A stretch of 64,000 nucleotides of DNA, from contig VXBA01004865.1 of the NCBI GenBank assembly GCA_013399895.1, positions 96,665 to 160,664 on the forward strand. The letters run 5' to 3'. Position numbers and translations under genes: made by a program. The stretch comes from Serilophus lunatus. Taxonomy: Eukaryota > Chordata > Aves > Passeriformes > Eurylaimidae. The notes beneath the pieces are model-generated. The model was not told where the DNA came from and searched no databases. It saw nothing but the letters and a program-made list of their open reading frames with translations. Numbering within the stretch: position 1 is the stretch's first letter; each line of letters opens with the position of its first letter. Of this stretch, positions 61,476-64,000 are shown one piece after another.

Positions 61476-62879
61476 GTAAGTACCCCCCTCCCACTGTGCT
61501 GCCTCCTCCAGCCTCCCGATTCTGGCATTTTTCCTCCAGCCACTTTCTCCAGGGGACTTTGCTCTTTGCTCCCCTCCAACACATGCCACTGCAACACCTC
61601 GGTTCCCCCATGGATAAGGCGGAAAACTCACAGCAGGGCTTAGGGCAGAGCTGGGCAAAGGCACGAACCTTGTTGGGGGGCTTTGGGAACGTGTGGTCTG
61701 GGGCTGACGAAGGTTGTCAGGGTGTCTCCTCACTCCAAATCTGCATTTGCCAGCAGGGGAAGCATTGCCTTGGTGTGTCTCAGCCCTTCAGCCCTTTGCA
61801 AGGTGAATAACATTGAGCTCAGCTTGGTTTGAGATCATGATGTTGGGCACTGGTGAGGGCAGAGCTAGGAAAGCAGCAGTGGTTACAAAGCATTTTCGGG
61901 ATGCTCCAAGGAGCAAAAGGAAAATGGGTTTGTATCCCTGCATCCTGCCCTCAGCGAGGCTGGGCAGGGGCCTGGCAGCACCTGGGAGGGATGGAAACAC
62001 CCCTGGCATTAAACTAGAGAGTTATAAAGTTTATGGAGGAGGGCACGGCTGGAGCAATGTCCGCTCATGTCTCCTGCTGGGGAGGGGGAGGTGGAGGGAG
62101 GAGGATGCTACGGGGTGAAAAGGTGTGCTTGGTGCCCAGTGGTGTGAGCTCCTCAGTGTGCCCCCAGTGCTCAGCCATCGGGTTTGGAGCTCTTCCCTGG
62201 GAGTGAGGGTGATTACAGAGCTGGACAGATGGGAGTCCTTGGGCACTAGTGCAAGAGGCTTAAATCGGAGAGAGATGGGAGCAGGGAGCAAATGGCCTTT
62301 TAATCGCACCCTTGCCAGAAAGAGCAGGAGGGAGGGCAGGTACCACCTGGCAGCTGTGCCAGGCCATGGGCAGCTGTGCCAGGCCATGCCATGCTGTGCT
62401 AGGGTGTGGGTTTGCTTGATGCAGCAAGTCAGCTGAGACTCGTGTTTCTACTCCCACGGAGGAGAGGGGCTGTGAGCAGCACCCACGTGCTTCACAGATG
62501 CTCCTGAGCCCCTTCCCCTGCCCGGTGCCCTCCCTGGTGCCTTCAGCCACCGGCTCTCTCCTGCCGGGAAACCCTTCTCCCCGGAAAGGGGCCGGTGCGA
62601 GCTCCGCAGCCAGAGAGTTTCCACTGCAAGTGACAATTGTGCTTTTGTTTTGCCTGGCTGGGAGGGGGGCAGGCGGGAATTTGGCTGCCCAGAAAGCTGG
62701 CGGGGAACCCTTTCTGCCACAATTAAGCACCTGCTACAAGAGAGCAAATAAGCCAAATCATGCGGCTGGCAAACAAGCTGTACGTGTTCCTTCCCCGTGA
62801 CCCACTCCAAGAAGCAGAGAGCTCCAGGCTGCGGCTCGGCTGCTCGCAGCTCCCGTTGCAGGGGATTAAATAGCTCTGC

Positions 62880-63310
62880 GTGGAGCCAAAAGCTCCGCCG
62901 CCGGCTCGCGGTCCCGGCGTGGGCACCGAGGCAGCACCGGGAGCTGCCTGTGCCCGGCTCGAAAGCCAAAGGGCTTCTCCTCCCCAAATCAGCCGCTCCA
63001 TCTCCTTCTGCTATGGAGAGACAGATCCCCGTCCTGAGAGTTCGGTGAGGGGGGGCGAGCGCCGGGGGGGGTTCGGGCGGGGCTGGGCGAGGGGAGGCAG
63101 CGCTGGGCTCGGAACGCGGCGCTGGCCTGGGCTCAGGCCGTCGGGAGGGCCGAGCTTAGCAAGGCTCAGCGGAGCGGAGAGCCGGGGGGGAAGGCAGGCG
63201 AAAGCCTTGGGAAGGGATGGCGAGGATCACATGATGCGGATATACGGGGTCAGAGCAGCGGGGCCGGAGCGCCGGGCGCCTTCCCGGCAGCCGCGCCGCA
63301 AAGATGACTC
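62880..63310. promoter_or_regulatory. CpG island, probable RHOBTB2 promoter
   Basis: Dense CpGs (CCGCCGCCGGCTCGCGGTCC, GGGCGAGCGCCGGGG, CGGGGCCGGAGCGCCGGGCG) set this stretch apart from its flanks. A TTAAATAG element lies at 62866-62873 and a donor at 63045, both on the plus strand. This is the strongest CpG island in the window. Confidence 0.6.
62895..63044 (+). other. RHOBTB2: Proposed alternative RHOBTB2 first exon in CpG island
   Basis: The proposed start is about 30 bp after TTAAATAG and the end is GTTCG|GTGAGG. It contains ATG at 63013 (G at -3 and +4) opening MERQIPVLRV plus two bases, again phase 2. That is the same phase as the 61398 exon, so both could join one downstream acceptor. 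The ATG may be used, or the exon may simply be leader for a later start. Confidence 0.38.
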
Positions 63311-64000
63311 GGAGTTTTTTGTGCTCTGGGGGGGTTCAGATTTAAGGGGAGGCTGCTCCGGGGAGCTGCGGGGTGAGGAGGGGGTTGCAATAAGACCTGC
63401 AGAGAAGGGTAAAAAGGCAGGACTTGCAGCGTGTGGCCTGTGCTTGGAGAGCGTGGATGGATGGAGAAGCTTTGCTCCCCTTTGGGAGAACCAGCCCTAC
63501 AAGCGTTTGGGGGAACTCAGGGCGGGGGGGACTGGGGCTTGTGAGGAGTCTCCTCGCACAGCCCCATCTCAGCCAGGCTGTTGGCCTGGCAGCACCACCC
63601 ATGGCCAAGCTGGGAGCTGGTAGCCCTGTGAAACGTGGGGAGACAAAGGTGCTCAGAGAGGGGGACAAGAGAGGGTGCACCCTTTCCCCAGATCAGGATG
63701 GGTGAGGTGGAGGGGTTGGATGCAGAGGAAGGGTGGAGGTGCGACGCAGGGGGGAAGGATGAGGGTGTCATCCCCACCCCCGGATGGATGCCGCAGATGA
63801 TGGAGGGCAGGGCGGGAGGCGGTAGGAGCAGAGTGGGGGGTCTCATACACCGAAGGGATAGAAAACCATGCAGTGCGGGATAGGGGGGCAGGATGGGGCC
63901 CTCTGCAAGGGAAGGGTTGGGGGCAGTCCTACGGAAGTCAGGATTGGGAGGGAGTTATGACGGAACCCCCTGCGAGGGATGGGCTAGGGGCAGGATGGGG
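63045..64000 (+). other. Proposed RHOBTB2 intron, incomplete
   Basis: After the CpG island the sequence becomes G- and purine-rich (GGGGGGCAGGATGGGG-like words near the right edge). No RHOBTB2 GTPase or BTB exon is recognisable, so the gene continues outside the window. Confidence 0.4.

Noticed and set aside
62880..63623. 247-residue plus-strand ORF
   Set aside because: It is caused by low stop-codon frequency in the CpG island and is arginine- and glycine-rich without a domain.

Overview
The window looks like one piece of a bird chromosome. It carries several 5'-truncated CR1 LINE fragments with the typical avian 3' consensus, long introns with short exons, CpG-rich promoter patches, and many simple repeats and minisatellites. 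There are no operons, no prokaryotic signals and no long intact ORF that behaves like a gene. The species cannot be read from the sequence; the CR1 type suggests a neognath, perhaps a songbird (inference).

Two genes can be supported. PEBP4 (secreted phosphatidylethanolamine-binding protein 4) runs on the minus strand. Three coding exons are visible: 48174-48295 (start codon, signal peptide), 47395-47527 and 18287-18385 (the PEBP signature with DPDAP and WRHWLV). They join in frame across intron phases 2 and 0 to give the first 118 residues. The last intron in view has phase 0 and the remaining 3' exons must lie left of base 1. A probable untranslated first exon ends at 49314. The 5' end of RHOBTB2 (atypical Rho GTPase with BTB domains, a CUL3 adaptor) is proposed on the plus strand from about 58,000. 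It comprises a TATA-driven first exon, a small coding exon with an alternative N-terminus (61417-61475), and a CpG-island exon at about 62,895-63,044. Its GTPase exons lie beyond the right edge, so this call rests largely on the divergent PEBP4/RHOBTB2 order known from human 8p21.

Layout: 1-18286, PEBP4 intron running off the left edge; 18287-18385, exon; 18386-47394, a 29-kb intron; 47395-49445, the compact 5' end of PEBP4; 49446-57976, intergenic; 57977-64000, RHOBTB2 5' region. The introns hold nine CR1 fragments, several minisatellites, A+T microsatellites, and A+T-rich blocks crowded with TAATTA-like sites that resemble conserved enhancers.

The most notable structures are four. A 9 x 30-bp minisatellite runs right up to the splice acceptor of the PEBP4 start-codon exon and stays in frame with it. 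A roughly 0.95-kb A+T-rich array of units in both orientations sits just past the exon-3 donor. A 20-bp satellite is split by a CR1 insertion. A diverged pair of about 160-bp elements lies 2 kb apart. I found no evidence of a wholly new biological system.
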